The notes under the pieces are model-generated. The model made no database searches. It had not been told where the DNA came from and worked only from the letters and a program-made list of their open reading frames with translations. A program made the translations under genes and the position numbers. This document shows positions 1-6,081 of a DNA stretch of 13,839 nt, piece after piece. This stretch comes from Prevotella sp. UBA7551 (lineage in GTDB: Bacteria; Bacteroidota; Bacteroidia; Bacteroidales; Bacteroidaceae). Position 1 is the stretch's first letter. Every line of letters starts with the position of its first letter. Location: positions 1-13,839 of the forward strand of contig DLLX01000015.1 in assembly GCA_002479145.1 (NCBI GenBank), written 5' to 3'.

Positions 1-363
1 CAGCAACCTGGGACGAAATCTAATGACCGATTTGGGTTAAATCAAAGTGGGTGGGCGGAGCAAATAAAGGCGGAATGGTAAGGCAAAATCTCGTGCTCGA
101 TGAGCTGTAGCCCGTCACTCTACACCAGCCAAAGGGCGGAGCATTCCAGTAAAATGTCCCTTCTGCACTACGAGATGCCCCCATTCCATCGCTTTCTCCC
201 ATCCTCCACATCAGGCAAGATTGGTCATATTGTTGTATCTTTCCGTCAATCCATTGGCATGTCCCCACCGTTTTCGTGTTTTCTTCCCATCTCACCCGTT
301 TTGCGCACCAGCTTGCATCGTGGCACAAGGCTGACTGCACCATCTCCCTTTCCTGAGGATTCA
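1..363. other. intergenic region with no convincing gene
   Basis: I see no gene I can support here. Open frames exist on both strands (about 115 codons from an ATG at 367 on the minus strand; about 90 codons on the plus strand), but their translations are rich in Trp, Cys, Met and Ser, show no recognisable domain, and lack a promoter box or ribosome-binding context. The stretch looks less GC-biased than the flanking genes. It may hold decayed coding sequence, but nothing identifies a parent gene. Confidence 0.5.
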
Positions 364-477
364 CCATGAACTGCCACTTTCGCCTGCTTGCCAATTCAGC
401 CTCTTTCGCATTGCGATAGAGCCCCTTTGACGTTGCGATTCAGCCGATATTGCATGGTCATTCAGCCCCTATTGCAA
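364..477. repeat. degenerate tandem repeat, 22-23 bp period
   Basis: About five adjacent units can be aligned by eye: 364-387 (weak), 388-410, 411-432, 433-454 and 455-477. Their lengths are 24, 23, 22, 22 and 23 bp. On the plus strand each good unit begins TTGC or similar, carries a core close to ATTCAGCC, and ends in a word like TATTGCA or TTTCGCA. The period is not a multiple of three, so this is not a protein repeat. There are no spacers, so it is not CRISPR. The function is unknown. It sits downstream of tcdA, roughly 220 bp past its stop. Confidence 0.75.
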
Positions 478-493
478 CGCAATATGACTGAAT
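460..493. repeat. inverted repeat at the end of the tandem array
   Basis: ATTCAG (460-465) pairs with CTGAAT (488-493), and TATTGC (470-475) pairs with GCAATA (479-484). The apex is AAC and the internal loop is CCCC/TGA. The right arm is an inverted half copy of the repeat unit, so the last direct unit and its mirror copy form a hairpin. There is no T-run, so it is not a canonical terminator. Confidence 0.6.
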
Positions 494-700
494 TTGTAAT
501 GTGCTGGTCTTCAATAAGTTGCGTGATAGTGAAGGAGACTTTGGATGAAATTGTATGTTCCGTTTCCACCTGCCGCACTGTAGGCAGAGCAAGCAAGTGG
601 AGCATAACAAGTCTTCAGTTTCCGAAAGGGCAGGGGAGACAGCAAACTGTGCCCATTGTAGGGGCGGACGATTCATTGCGGCCGTACCCCCATACCTTAC
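494..700. other. intergenic stretch downstream of tcdA
   Basis: No gene is supported. It contains one imperfect hairpin (661-690), listed separately. Otherwise I see nothing with clear structure. Confidence 0.45.
661..690. repeat. imperfect hairpin containing GGGGCGG, possible REP-like element or tcdA 3' end
   Basis: GGGG and CGG at 661-667 can pair with CCG (682-684) and CCCC (687-690), with a two-base TA bulge. The sequence lies about 10 bp beyond the tcdA stop on the tcdA strand. No T-run follows on either strand, so termination is uncertain. The GTAGGGGCGG word resembles dispersed palindromic repeats of gut bacteria, but only one copy occurs here. Confidence 0.3.
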
Positions 701-1531
701 TCACACTCCTCGCTTGCTGCCCGACACACTGGAGTTGGTGTCCTGAGTGGGCGACGGGATGCGCATGGTGCCTGCCCGAAGGATGAGGTCCTTCACCACC
801 TCGCCGCCCGCGATCAGCCCCTCTGTGGCCGGGACCCAGGCATTAGAAGGCGGCACGTCCTGCTCTTGCCGGCATTTAAGGCGGTCTTCCTCGCTGCACA
901 GCTGCCTAAAGTCGCAAGCGATGTCCTCCTGCGGGATGCGCTCCAGGGGCAGTTCCGGACTATAGACCACCTTCACATGGCGGATGTTCTCCTTGCGCAG
1001 CCGCTTGCGGAGCACCTTGGCGAGCGGGTCGTTGATGGTCTTGGCGAGGTCGGTGACCTGAAATTGCGTCGCATCGAGCTTATACGCCGCCCCCAGACAG
1101 CACAGCAGCGGCACGTTCTGGGCATGGCAGCGGCGGATCAGCTCCAGCTTTGCCGTCACGGTGTCGACACAGTCCACCACATAATCGTACGCGGGGAGGT
1201 CAATTTCTTCCGCATTGTCGGGAAGGAAGAACATCGGAAACTTAGTCACCGTGCATTGCGGGTTGATGGCATGCACCCGCTCCTGAGCCACATCCACCTT
1301 TCTTCTGCCCACCGTCTGGAGCGTGGCGAGGAGTTGCCGGTTGACGTTGGTCACGCAGACCCGGTCGTTGTCGATCACGTCGATGGCCCCCACGCCACTC
1401 CTTGCCAGCACCTCGAGCACATATCCGCCCACTCCCCCTACGCCAAAGACCGCCACACGGCTTGCCGCAAGCGTCTCGATGGCAGGCCTTCCGAGGAGAA
1501 GCTGCGTCCTGGAGAATTGTTTTTGCATCAT
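701..1531 (-). CDS. tcdA: tRNA threonylcarbamoyladenosine dehydratase (TcdA/CsdL family)
   Basis: This is a ThiF/MoeB/E1-like cytoplasmic enzyme. TcdA proteins use ATP to cyclise the t6A base at position 37 of ANN-decoding tRNAs into ct6A. Numbered from the ATG at 1531, about 276 residues, the protein shows the nucleotide-binding loop GVGGVGG (about 30-36), VIDND (about 53-57), NRQ (64-66), VVDCVD (118-123), CLGAAYKLD and the family segment DPLAKVLRKRLRK. An in-frame TTG at 1558 would add nine residues, but it overlaps a TAnnTTTG promoter box, so an ATG at 1531 or 1528 is preferred; AGGA lies about 7 nt before the first. The last ~20 residues form a Ser/Thr-rich tail. It is transcribed divergently from the ThiD-like/AraC gene. 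The family is clear; the exact substrate is inferred from homology. Confidence 0.88.
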   Translation of the reverse strand: MMQKQFSRTQLLLGRPAIETLAASRVAVFGVGGVGGYVLEVLARSGVGAIDVIDNDRVCVTNVNRQLLATLQTVGRRKVDVAQERVHAINPQCTVTKFPMFFLPDNAEEIDLPAYDYVVDCVDTVTAKLELIRRCHAQNVPLLCCLGAAYKLDATQFQVTDLAKTINDPLAKVLRKRLRKENIRHVKVVYSPELPLERIPQEDIACDFRQLCSEEDRLKCRQEQDVPPSNAWVPATEGLIAGGEVVKDLILRAGTMRIPSPTQDTNSSVSGSKRGV

Positions 1532-1555
1532 CTGTATGTCCTTGTTTTGCTCCTG

Positions 1556-1563
1556 CAAAGTTA
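1556..1563 (-). promoter_or_regulatory. Bacteroidetes -7 promoter box for tcdA
   Basis: The minus strand reads TAACTTTG followed by CA, a full match to TAnnTTTG. It lies 25 bp upstream of the ATG at 1531 and overlaps the alternative TTG start at 1558. A TTG triplet about 23 bp upstream could be the -33 element, though that spacing is slightly long. Confidence 0.65.
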
Positions 1564-1606
1564 CGACGAAAGGCGGAAAAAGCCGTCAAGCGGTGCTGCA
1601 AAACCG

Positions 1607-1620
1607 GGCAAAGTTTTGCC
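1607..1620. promoter_or_regulatory. palindrome GGCAAA-GT-TTTGCC in the tcdA/araC divergent region
   Basis: Perfect 6-bp arms flank a 2-bp centre. On the plus strand it contains AAGTTTTG (1611-1618), one mismatch from TAnnTTTG and about 57 bp before the ATG of the fusion gene, so it could be that gene's promoter, an operator, or both. This is tentative. Confidence 0.3.
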
Positions 1621-1646
1621 AAACGTGCTTTTCCGTTGTCAAATAG

Positions 1647-1667
1647 GGAACAATTTTAGGACGTTCC
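1647..1667. promoter_or_regulatory. inverted repeat GGAAC-N11-GTTCC, possible operator
   Basis: Perfect 5-bp arms at 1647-1651 and 1663-1667 lie just before the ATG at 1675. The position suits autoregulation of the AraC-type gene, but the arms are short and could arise by chance. Confidence 0.22.
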
Positions 1668-1674
1668 AAGTAAA

Positions 1675-2583
1675 ATGCTTTCCTTTGCAGGCGTGAAAAC
1701 CACCCATGCGATACTGACGATAACGGGTTCCGACGGCACAGGTCTTTCCGGCGTTCAGGCCGACATGAAGACCATCTCTGCCCTCGGGGGCTATGCGATG
1801 TCCGCCATCACGTGCATCACGATGCAGAACACGATTGGCATCCAGGAGTTCTACGACCTCCCCGCCGCCGTGGTGCGCAGCCAGATCGACGCGGTGATCA
1901 ACGACATAGAGCCGGAGGTGATTAAGGTGGGTCTGATTCGCTCCGTCGAGACGCTCGACGTCATCGTCGATGCCATCCTTCGCTACCGGCCGCGCTTCGT
2001 GGTCTATGCCCCCTCGGCGGTGTCGTCGAAGGGCGAACGGCTGATGGGCGAGGACGTGCTGGCCCAGGTGCGGCTTCGGCTGCTCCCGCTCTGCACGCTC
2101 GTCGCACCCCAGCGCCACACGCTCCACGGTGCGCAAAACGCCTATTGCAGCGCAGCGGCGGTGTACTTGAGTCAGGGATTCTCCATCGCCGAGGCCCAGG
2201 AGCGCGCCACCCAGTTTGCCAAAGGGCTGATGGCCCGCACGGCCGCGCCCCAAGGACGAAGCATGGCGCTGTATCAGGAGTTTGTGAAGGCCGTGGAGAC
2301 TCACGCCAAGACCAACAGCGACGTGGCCTTCTATGCCGACTGCCTCAACGTCTCGCCGCGCTACCTGTCGCAGGTATGTCGCAAGTTGGGAGCTAAAACA
2401 CCGAAGCAGGTCATCGACAGTGCGCTGCTGGAGTGCATCCAACAGGAGCTGCTGCACACGAGCCGCACCTTTCAGGAGATAGCCTACGCGTGCGGTTTCA
2501 CCACGCAAGCCCACTTCTCGAAGTTCTTCAAGAAGCTCACGGGAATGACGCCCAGCGCGTTTCGGCGGCAGGAGAAGAAGTAG
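1675..2583 (+). CDS. ThiD-like (ribokinase-fold) domain fused to AraC-type DNA-binding domain; probable regulator
   Basis: This 302-residue protein has two parts. Residues about 12-210 resemble hydroxymethylpyrimidine/pyridoxal kinases: ILTITGSDGTGLSGVQAD (13-30), the ALGGY segment, ITMQNT (48-53, with the pocket Gln at 51), VIKVGLIRS (82-90). After LLPLCTLVAPQ the usual ATP-binding middle is missing (roughly 50 residues), and the GTGC anion-hole motif appears as HGAQNAYC (151-158). Residues about 213-298 are an AraC HTH, with IAYACGF (269-275), HFSKFFKKLTGMTP and AFRR. The N-terminus probably binds a ligand rather than catalysing. The gene lies 114 bp before pdxS on the same strand, so PLP, pyridoxal or HMP is a plausible ligand and pdxST a plausible target; both are inference. 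The ATG at 1675 is used; a GTG at 1693 is an alternative. Confidence 0.88.
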   Translation: MLSFAGVKTTHAILTITGSDGTGLSGVQADMKTISALGGYAMSAITCITMQNTIGIQEFYDLPAAVVRSQIDAVINDIEPEVIKVGLIRSVETLDVIVDAILRYRPRFVVYAPSAVSSKGERLMGEDVLAQVRLRLLPLCTLVAPQRHTLHGAQNAYCSAAAVYLSQGFSIAEAQERATQFAKGLMARTAAPQGRSMALYQEFVKAVETHAKTNSDVAFYADCLNVSPRYLSQVCRKLGAKTPKQVIDSALLECIQQELLHTSRTFQEIAYACGFTTQAHFSKFFKKLTGMTPSAFRRQEKK

Positions 2584-2590
2584 GGTGGGC

Positions 2591-2609
2591 GGAGCCGGTC
2601 TTCCGCTCC
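2591..2609 (+). promoter_or_regulatory. hairpin between the AraC fusion stop and pdxS
   Basis: GGAG (2591-2594) pairs with CTCC (2606-2609) and CGG (2596-2598) with CCG (2603-2605), with one bulged C and a TCTT loop. It starts 7 bp after the stop codon and has no T-run. It could be a weak terminator, an operator or an attenuation element ahead of pdxS. No TAnnTTTG box is visible between it and pdxS. Confidence 0.3.
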
Positions 2610-2697
2610 AGCGCGTCACTTAGCTGGACATACCCCCACTGTGTCGCCCCGCTACCTATCATAGAGCAACATCAATCATCAAAACAACAATAATATC

Positions 2698-3573
2698 ATG
2701 GAACAGAACAGACAAGAATTGAACCGCAATCTCGCCCAGATGCTCAAGGGCGGTGTGATCATGGACGTGACAACCCCCGAACAGGCCCGCATCGCCGAGG
2801 CTTCTGGCGCGTGTGCCGTGATGGCACTGGAGCGTATCCCCGCCGATATACGCGCCGCCGGTGGCGTGAGCCGCATGAGCGACCCGAAGATGATCAAGGG
2901 AATACAGGCTGCTGTCTCCATTCCGGTGATGGCCAAGTGCCGCATCGGCCACTTCGTGGAGGCTCAGATTCTGCAGGCCATTGAGATAGACTACATCGAT
3001 GAGAGCGAGGTGCTCAGTCCTGCCGACAACATCTACCACATCGACAAGAACCAGTTTCAGGTGCCTTTCGTCTGCGGGGCGCGCAATCTGGGCGAGGCGC
3101 TGCGCCGTATCGCCGAGGGTGCTACGATGATCCGCACCAAGGGCGAGCCGGGCACGGGCGACGTGGTGCAGGCCGTGAGCCACATGCGGCTCATGCAGTC
3201 GGAGATTCGCCGTCTCGTGGGCATGAGCACCGATGAGCTTTTCGAGGCTGCCAAGCAGTTCCAGGCCCCCTACGACCTGGTGAAGTATGTGCATGACCAT
3301 GGCAAACTGCCCGTGGTGAACTTCGCCGCCGGCGGTGTGGCCACCCCTGCTGACGCGGCTCTGATGATGCAGTTGGGCGCAGAGGGCGTGTTTGTCGGCT
3401 CCGGCATCTTCAAAAGCGGCAACCCCGAGAAGCGCGCCGCTGCCATCGTGAAGGCCGTGACCAACTACAAGGATGCCAAGATGATAGCCGAACTGAGCGA
3501 GGACCTGGGCGAGGCGATGGTCGGCATCAACGAGGAGGAGATCAAAGTCCTCATGGCTGAGCGTGGAAAATGA
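2698..3573 (+). CDS. pdxS: pyridoxal 5'-phosphate synthase, synthase subunit PdxS
   Basis: PdxS is the (beta/alpha)8-barrel subunit of the DXP-independent PLP synthase. It condenses ribose 5-phosphate, glyceraldehyde 3-phosphate and ammonia from PdxT into PLP in the cytosol, in a 12+12 subunit complex. The 291-residue length is normal. Family landmarks are all present: GGVIMDV with Asp23, ALERIPADIRAAGGVSRMSDP (from about 44), MAKCRIGHFVEA with the first catalytic Lys at 80, TKGEPGTGD with the second catalytic Lys at 148 and the phosphate-binding glycines, then NFAAGGVATPADAALMMQLG and VFVGSGIF. The start at 2698 follows an A-rich leader typical of the phylum. Its stop overlaps the pdxT start as ATGA, so the two are translationally coupled. 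Nothing looks broken. Confidence 0.97.
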   Translation: MEQNRQELNRNLAQMLKGGVIMDVTTPEQARIAEASGACAVMALERIPADIRAAGGVSRMSDPKMIKGIQAAVSIPVMAKCRIGHFVEAQILQAIEIDYIDESEVLSPADNIYHIDKNQFQVPFVCGARNLGEALRRIAEGATMIRTKGEPGTGDVVQAVSHMRLMQSEIRRLVGMSTDELFEAAKQFQAPYDLVKYVHDHGKLPVVNFAAGGVATPADAALMMQLGAEGVFVGSGIFKSGNPEKRAAAIVKAVTNYKDAKMIAELSEDLGEAMVGINEEEIKVLMAERGK

Positions 3574-4142
3574 TGCGCATCGCAGTATTAGCCTTGCAGG
3601 GGGCGTTCGCCGAACATGAGCGGATGCTCCGCCGGCTGGGCGCGGAATGCTTCGAGATTCGCCAGCGGAAGGACTGGGACGAGCCGAAGGACGGACTGAT
3701 TATCCCCGGGGGAGAGTCGACAACGATGCTGAAGCTGCTTCGAGAATTGGACTTGCTCCAGCCCATCCGCGCTTCCATCGAAGGCGGCCTGCCCGTCTTC
3801 GGCACCTGTGCCGGCCTGATTCTGCTGGCCAAGGAGGTGGAAGGCGAGGACTTCCCGCACCTTTCCACCATGGACGTCCGTGCGCGCCGCAACGCCTATG
3901 GACGGCAACTGGGCAGCTTCCATGCCACGCTCGACATGGAAGGGGTGGGGCGCGACATCCCCGCGACGTTTATCCGCGCACCCTACATTGAGCAAGTGAA
4001 GGGCGATGCCCGCGCCCTGGCCTCCGTCGATGGCCATATCGTGGCGGCACGTCAGGGCAATCAGCTTGTCACGGCATTCCATCCGGAGTTGGACAGCGAC
4101 CTGCGCGTGCACCAGTATTTCCTCTCAATGATTAAGCAATAG
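3570..4142 (+). CDS. pdxT: pyridoxal 5'-phosphate synthase, glutaminase subunit PdxT
   Basis: PdxT is a class I glutamine amidotransferase that hydrolyses glutamine and channels ammonia to PdxS. The 190-residue protein has LALQGAF near the N-terminus, PGGEST (46-51), the nucleophile elbow GTCAG with Cys80, RNAYGRQ (107-113), FIRAP (134-138), and FHPEL with His171 and Glu173 completing the triad. All catalytic residues are intact. Its ATG overlaps the pdxS stop by 4 bp; a second ATG follows at once (3573), so the true start could be either. A strong hairpin lies about 18 bp after the stop. Confidence 0.97.
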   Translation: MMRIAVLALQGAFAEHERMLRRLGAECFEIRQRKDWDEPKDGLIIPGGESTTMLKLLRELDLLQPIRASIEGGLPVFGTCAGLILLAKEVEGEDFPHLSTMDVRARRNAYGRQLGSFHATLDMEGVGRDIPATFIRAPYIEQVKGDARALASVDGHIVAARQGNQLVTAFHPELDSDLRVHQYFLSMIKQ

Positions 4143-4159
4143 CATCTATCATATCGTCA

Positions 4160-4197
4160 ATCGACCTAACCTTCCAATAGAGACAGGTTAGGCCGAT
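4160..4197 (+). terminator. hairpin after pdxT, candidate terminator without a good U-tract
   Basis: ATCG (4160-4163) and CCTAACCT (4165-4172) pair with AGGTTAGG (4185-4192) and CGAT (4194-4197), with one A/C mismatch and a 12-nt loop. The stem is long, but only a short broken T-run follows near 4200. It may stabilise the pdxST mRNA 3' end or terminate weakly. Confidence 0.5.
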
Positions 4198-4221
4198 ACT
4201 GTGTTTGGCTCCACCCAGCAG

Positions 4222-4235
4222 CAGGGATTGCCCTG
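4222..4235. other. small perfect hairpin CAGGG-ATTG-CCCTG
   Basis: A 5-bp perfect stem with a 4-nt loop lies in the 273-bp gap where pdxT and the CvfB-like gene converge. Outer GGCT (4207-4210) and AGCC (4237-4240) could extend it. No T-run follows on either strand. The rest of 4143-4415 shows no gene or promoter box that I can support. Confidence 0.25.
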
Positions 4236-4415
4236 TAGCCCTCTTTCCCTCTGCAAAGTGATGGCTCATAGCTATTGTATTTCAAGATGATAATGCCTCT
4301 ATCTAACGATTAGCACAGACCTTGTACATATCCTTATAGTTAAAGACTTCTCATTTTTTACCACAGTTTTTTGGGGGTGGAGACTCCTTTCATTACGCCC
4401 ATGTGCTGAGATAAT

Positions 4416-5330
4416 TCACTTTGATAGCACCACCGACGTGGGCCCGGGGATGACCAGACGGCGCTTGTAGAGGTCGCCGACGGCACGTTTGAACACCTTC
4501 TTGCTCACATGGAAGACGCGCTTGATGTCCTCGCTGTCGCTCTTGTCGCCCAAAGGACACCGTCCGTCGTGCTCGCGGAGGTAGTCCAACAGCGTGTCGG
4601 CAAAGTCCTTGGTCTGCCTTATGCCCGTGGGCTGGAGCGAACAGTCGAGCTTTCCGTCGTCGCGGATGTTGCTGATGAATCCCTTCAGACGGTCGCCGGA
4701 GTGCACATACTGAAAGATTTGGTCCTCATAGATGATGCCCGGGTAACGGTTGTCGATGATAACCTTGAATCCGAGGTCGGTCTTTTGCCATACCAGCAGG
4801 TCCACTTCATCGCCCACTTGGTAGGGATGGAAATCCGTATCTTCGCCCTCCTGCTGCTCGCGGAGCGCTGCATCGTAATCCTCAGCGTAGTCGTGGAGGT
4901 AATGTTCCACCTTGGCTGAGGCCACAAGTCGGTAGCTCTCTTCGTCAGGATGGATGTAGACGATGTACTTCAATCCCACCTCCATGCGCTTTTTCTGCTC
5001 ACGGAACGGGCAAAATAGGTCTTTGGTCACTCCCCAGTTGAGGAAAGCGCCATACTGATTGACCCACGCACACTGCAAATAGGCAAACTCATCGACCAGG
5101 GCCAGGGGCTTCTCGGTCGTGGCAATGGGTCTTTCCTCCTGGTCGAGATACACAAAAACGCGCACGGTGTCGCCCACCTGCGTGCCTTCGGGCACATACT
5201 TGTCGGGCATGAGAATCTCACCGTCGCGCCCACCATCGAGGTACAACCCGAATCTTTCGCCCTTTCCCTCTCGGTAAGCCACCTCCTGAACGGTCAGATC
5301 ATTGTAGTCGCCGAGTTTTATCTTAATCAT
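4416..5330 (-). CDS. S1-domain RNA-binding protein, CvfB/YitL family
   Basis: The 304-residue protein follows the CvfB layout of three S1-like beta-barrels and a C-terminal winged helix. The barrels run at about 3-70 (RFGLYLDGGRDGEILMPDKY), 80-145 (GAFLNWGVTKDLFCPF) and 168-235 (LGFKVIIDNRYPGIIYEDQIF). The winged helix at about 240-302 contains HVSKKVFKRAVGDLYKRRLV, a hallmark of the family. CvfB in Staphylococcus aureus binds RNA and affects virulence-factor expression; the role in Bacteroidetes is not known to me. The ATG at 5330 follows an A-rich leader. The gene lies 73 bp after the LolD-type ATPase on the same strand and may be co-transcribed; I found no clear TAnnTTTG box in that gap, nor a good terminator after the stop. 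Confidence 0.88.
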   Translation of the reverse strand: MIKIKLGDYNDLTVQEVAYREGKGERFGLYLDGGRDGEILMPDKYVPEGTQVGDTVRVFVYLDQEERPIATTEKPLALVDEFAYLQCAWVNQYGAFLNWGVTKDLFCPFREQKKRMEVGLKYIVYIHPDEESYRLVASAKVEHYLHDYAEDYDAALREQQEGEDTDFHPYQVGDEVDLLVWQKTDLGFKVIIDNRYPGIIYEDQIFQYVHSGDRLKGFISNIRDDGKLDCSLQPTGIRQTKDFADTLLDYLREHDGRCPLGDKSDSEDIKRVFHVSKKVFKRAVGDLYKRRLVIPGPTSVVLSK

Positions 5331-5403
5331 TTTTTTGTTGTTCTTGAGCGTTTTTCATTATTATTTATGGTAGACCGCGGTGCAAAATGCCCTGTGTCCT
5401 TCC

Positions 5404-6081
5404 CTATTTGCCGTTCTCCGCTACCTTGTCGTCGACGATCAGCCCATCGCGCAGGTGGATGGTGCGGTCGGTAATGCGGGCGAGTGTCTCGTCATGGGTG
5501 ACGATGACAAATGTCTGTCCGAACTTGTCGCGGAGGTCGAAGAAGAGATGATGCAGCTCCGCCTTGTTCTTACTGTCAAGGCTTCCCGACGGCTCGTCAG
5601 CCAATATGACCGCCGGATGATTGACAAGGGCGCGCGCCACGGCCACCCTTTGCTTCTCACCGCCCGACAATTCGTTCGGTTTGTGGCGTGCGCGGTCGGC
5701 CAATCCCATGAAGTGGAGCAGTTCCTCGGCACGCTCCCGTGCCTCTTTGGTGGACTTCCCGGCAATGAAGGCGGGAATCATCACGTTCTCCAAGGCCGTG
5801 AACTCGGGCAACAGCTGATGAAACTGAAAGACAAAACCCACATGACGGTTGCGAAACTCGCTGAGTTTGCTGCCCGACAGCTGTCCCGTATCCACGCCAT
5901 CGACCACCATGGAGCCACTGTCGGGCCGGTCCAGTGTGCCGATAATCTGGAGGAGGGTGGTCTTCCCCGCCCCCGAAGGTCCCACGATACTCACCACTTC
6001 GCCCTTGGCAATGTGCAAGTCGATGCCCTTGAGCACCTGCAACGAGCCGAAGCTCTTCGTTATTCCCTTGATGTCTATCAT
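5404..6081 (-). CDS. ABC transporter ATP-binding protein, LolD/MacB-like
   Basis: This 225-residue nucleotide-binding subunit has every ABC motif: Walker A GPSGAGKTT (34-42), Q-loop Gln86 in FQFHQLLPEFTALENV, signature LSGGEKQR (138-145), Walker B VILADE with catalytic Glu163, D-loop GSLDS, and switch His196 in VTHDE. The QLLPEFTALENV stretch places it in the LolD/MacB/FtsE-type group, which power extraction of lipoproteins or other envelope substrates. No permease gene lies in the window, so the partner (LolC/E-like or another) must be elsewhere and the substrate is uncertain. Its ATG overlaps the antiporter stop as ATGA, implying translational coupling. Confidence 0.9.
   Translation of the reverse strand: MIDIKGITKSFGSLQVLKGIDLHIAKGEVVSIVGPSGAGKTTLLQIIGTLDRPDSGSMVVDGVDTGQLSGSKLSEFRNRHVGFVFQFHQLLPEFTALENVMIPAFIAGKSTKEARERAEELLHFMGLADRARHKPNELSGGEKQRVAVARALVNHPAVILADEPSGSLDSKNKAELHHLFFDLRDKFGQTFVIVTHDETLARITDRTIHLRDGLIVDDKVAENGK

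Noticed and set aside
49..61. 13-bp word GGGTGGGCGGAGC repeated at 2583-2595, as possible attachment sites
   Set aside because: About one such repeat is expected by chance in a window of this size, and the intervening genes are core chromosomal genes without an integrase.
20..394. A minus-strand open frame of up to 124 codons
   Set aside because: The longest version starts with TTG inside the tandem repeat; from its ATG at 367 it is 115 codons. The composition is odd (many Trp, Cys, Met), there is no promoter and no similarity that I recognise.
364..477. CRISPR array
   Set aside because: The units abut without spacers, differ from each other, and there are no cas genes.
866..1696. A 276-codon plus-strand frame opposite tcdA
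   Set aside because: It is the antisense frame of a well-supported ThiF-family gene and carries no motif of its own.
1639..2619. A 326-codon open frame opposite the ThiD-like/AraC gene
   Set aside because: It is an antisense shadow with Arg/His/Gly-rich low-complexity translation, while the plus-strand frame has two clear domains.
4360..4383. CCAC...GTGG inverted repeat with a T-run as terminator of the CvfB-like gene
   Set aside because: On that gene's strand the hairpin is followed by A residues, not U, and the arms are only 4 bp.
5331..5403. A promoter for the CvfB-like gene at a minus-strand ATTTTGCA
   Set aside because: The TA of TAnnTTTG is missing, so it is not a supportable match; co-transcription from upstream explains the layout.
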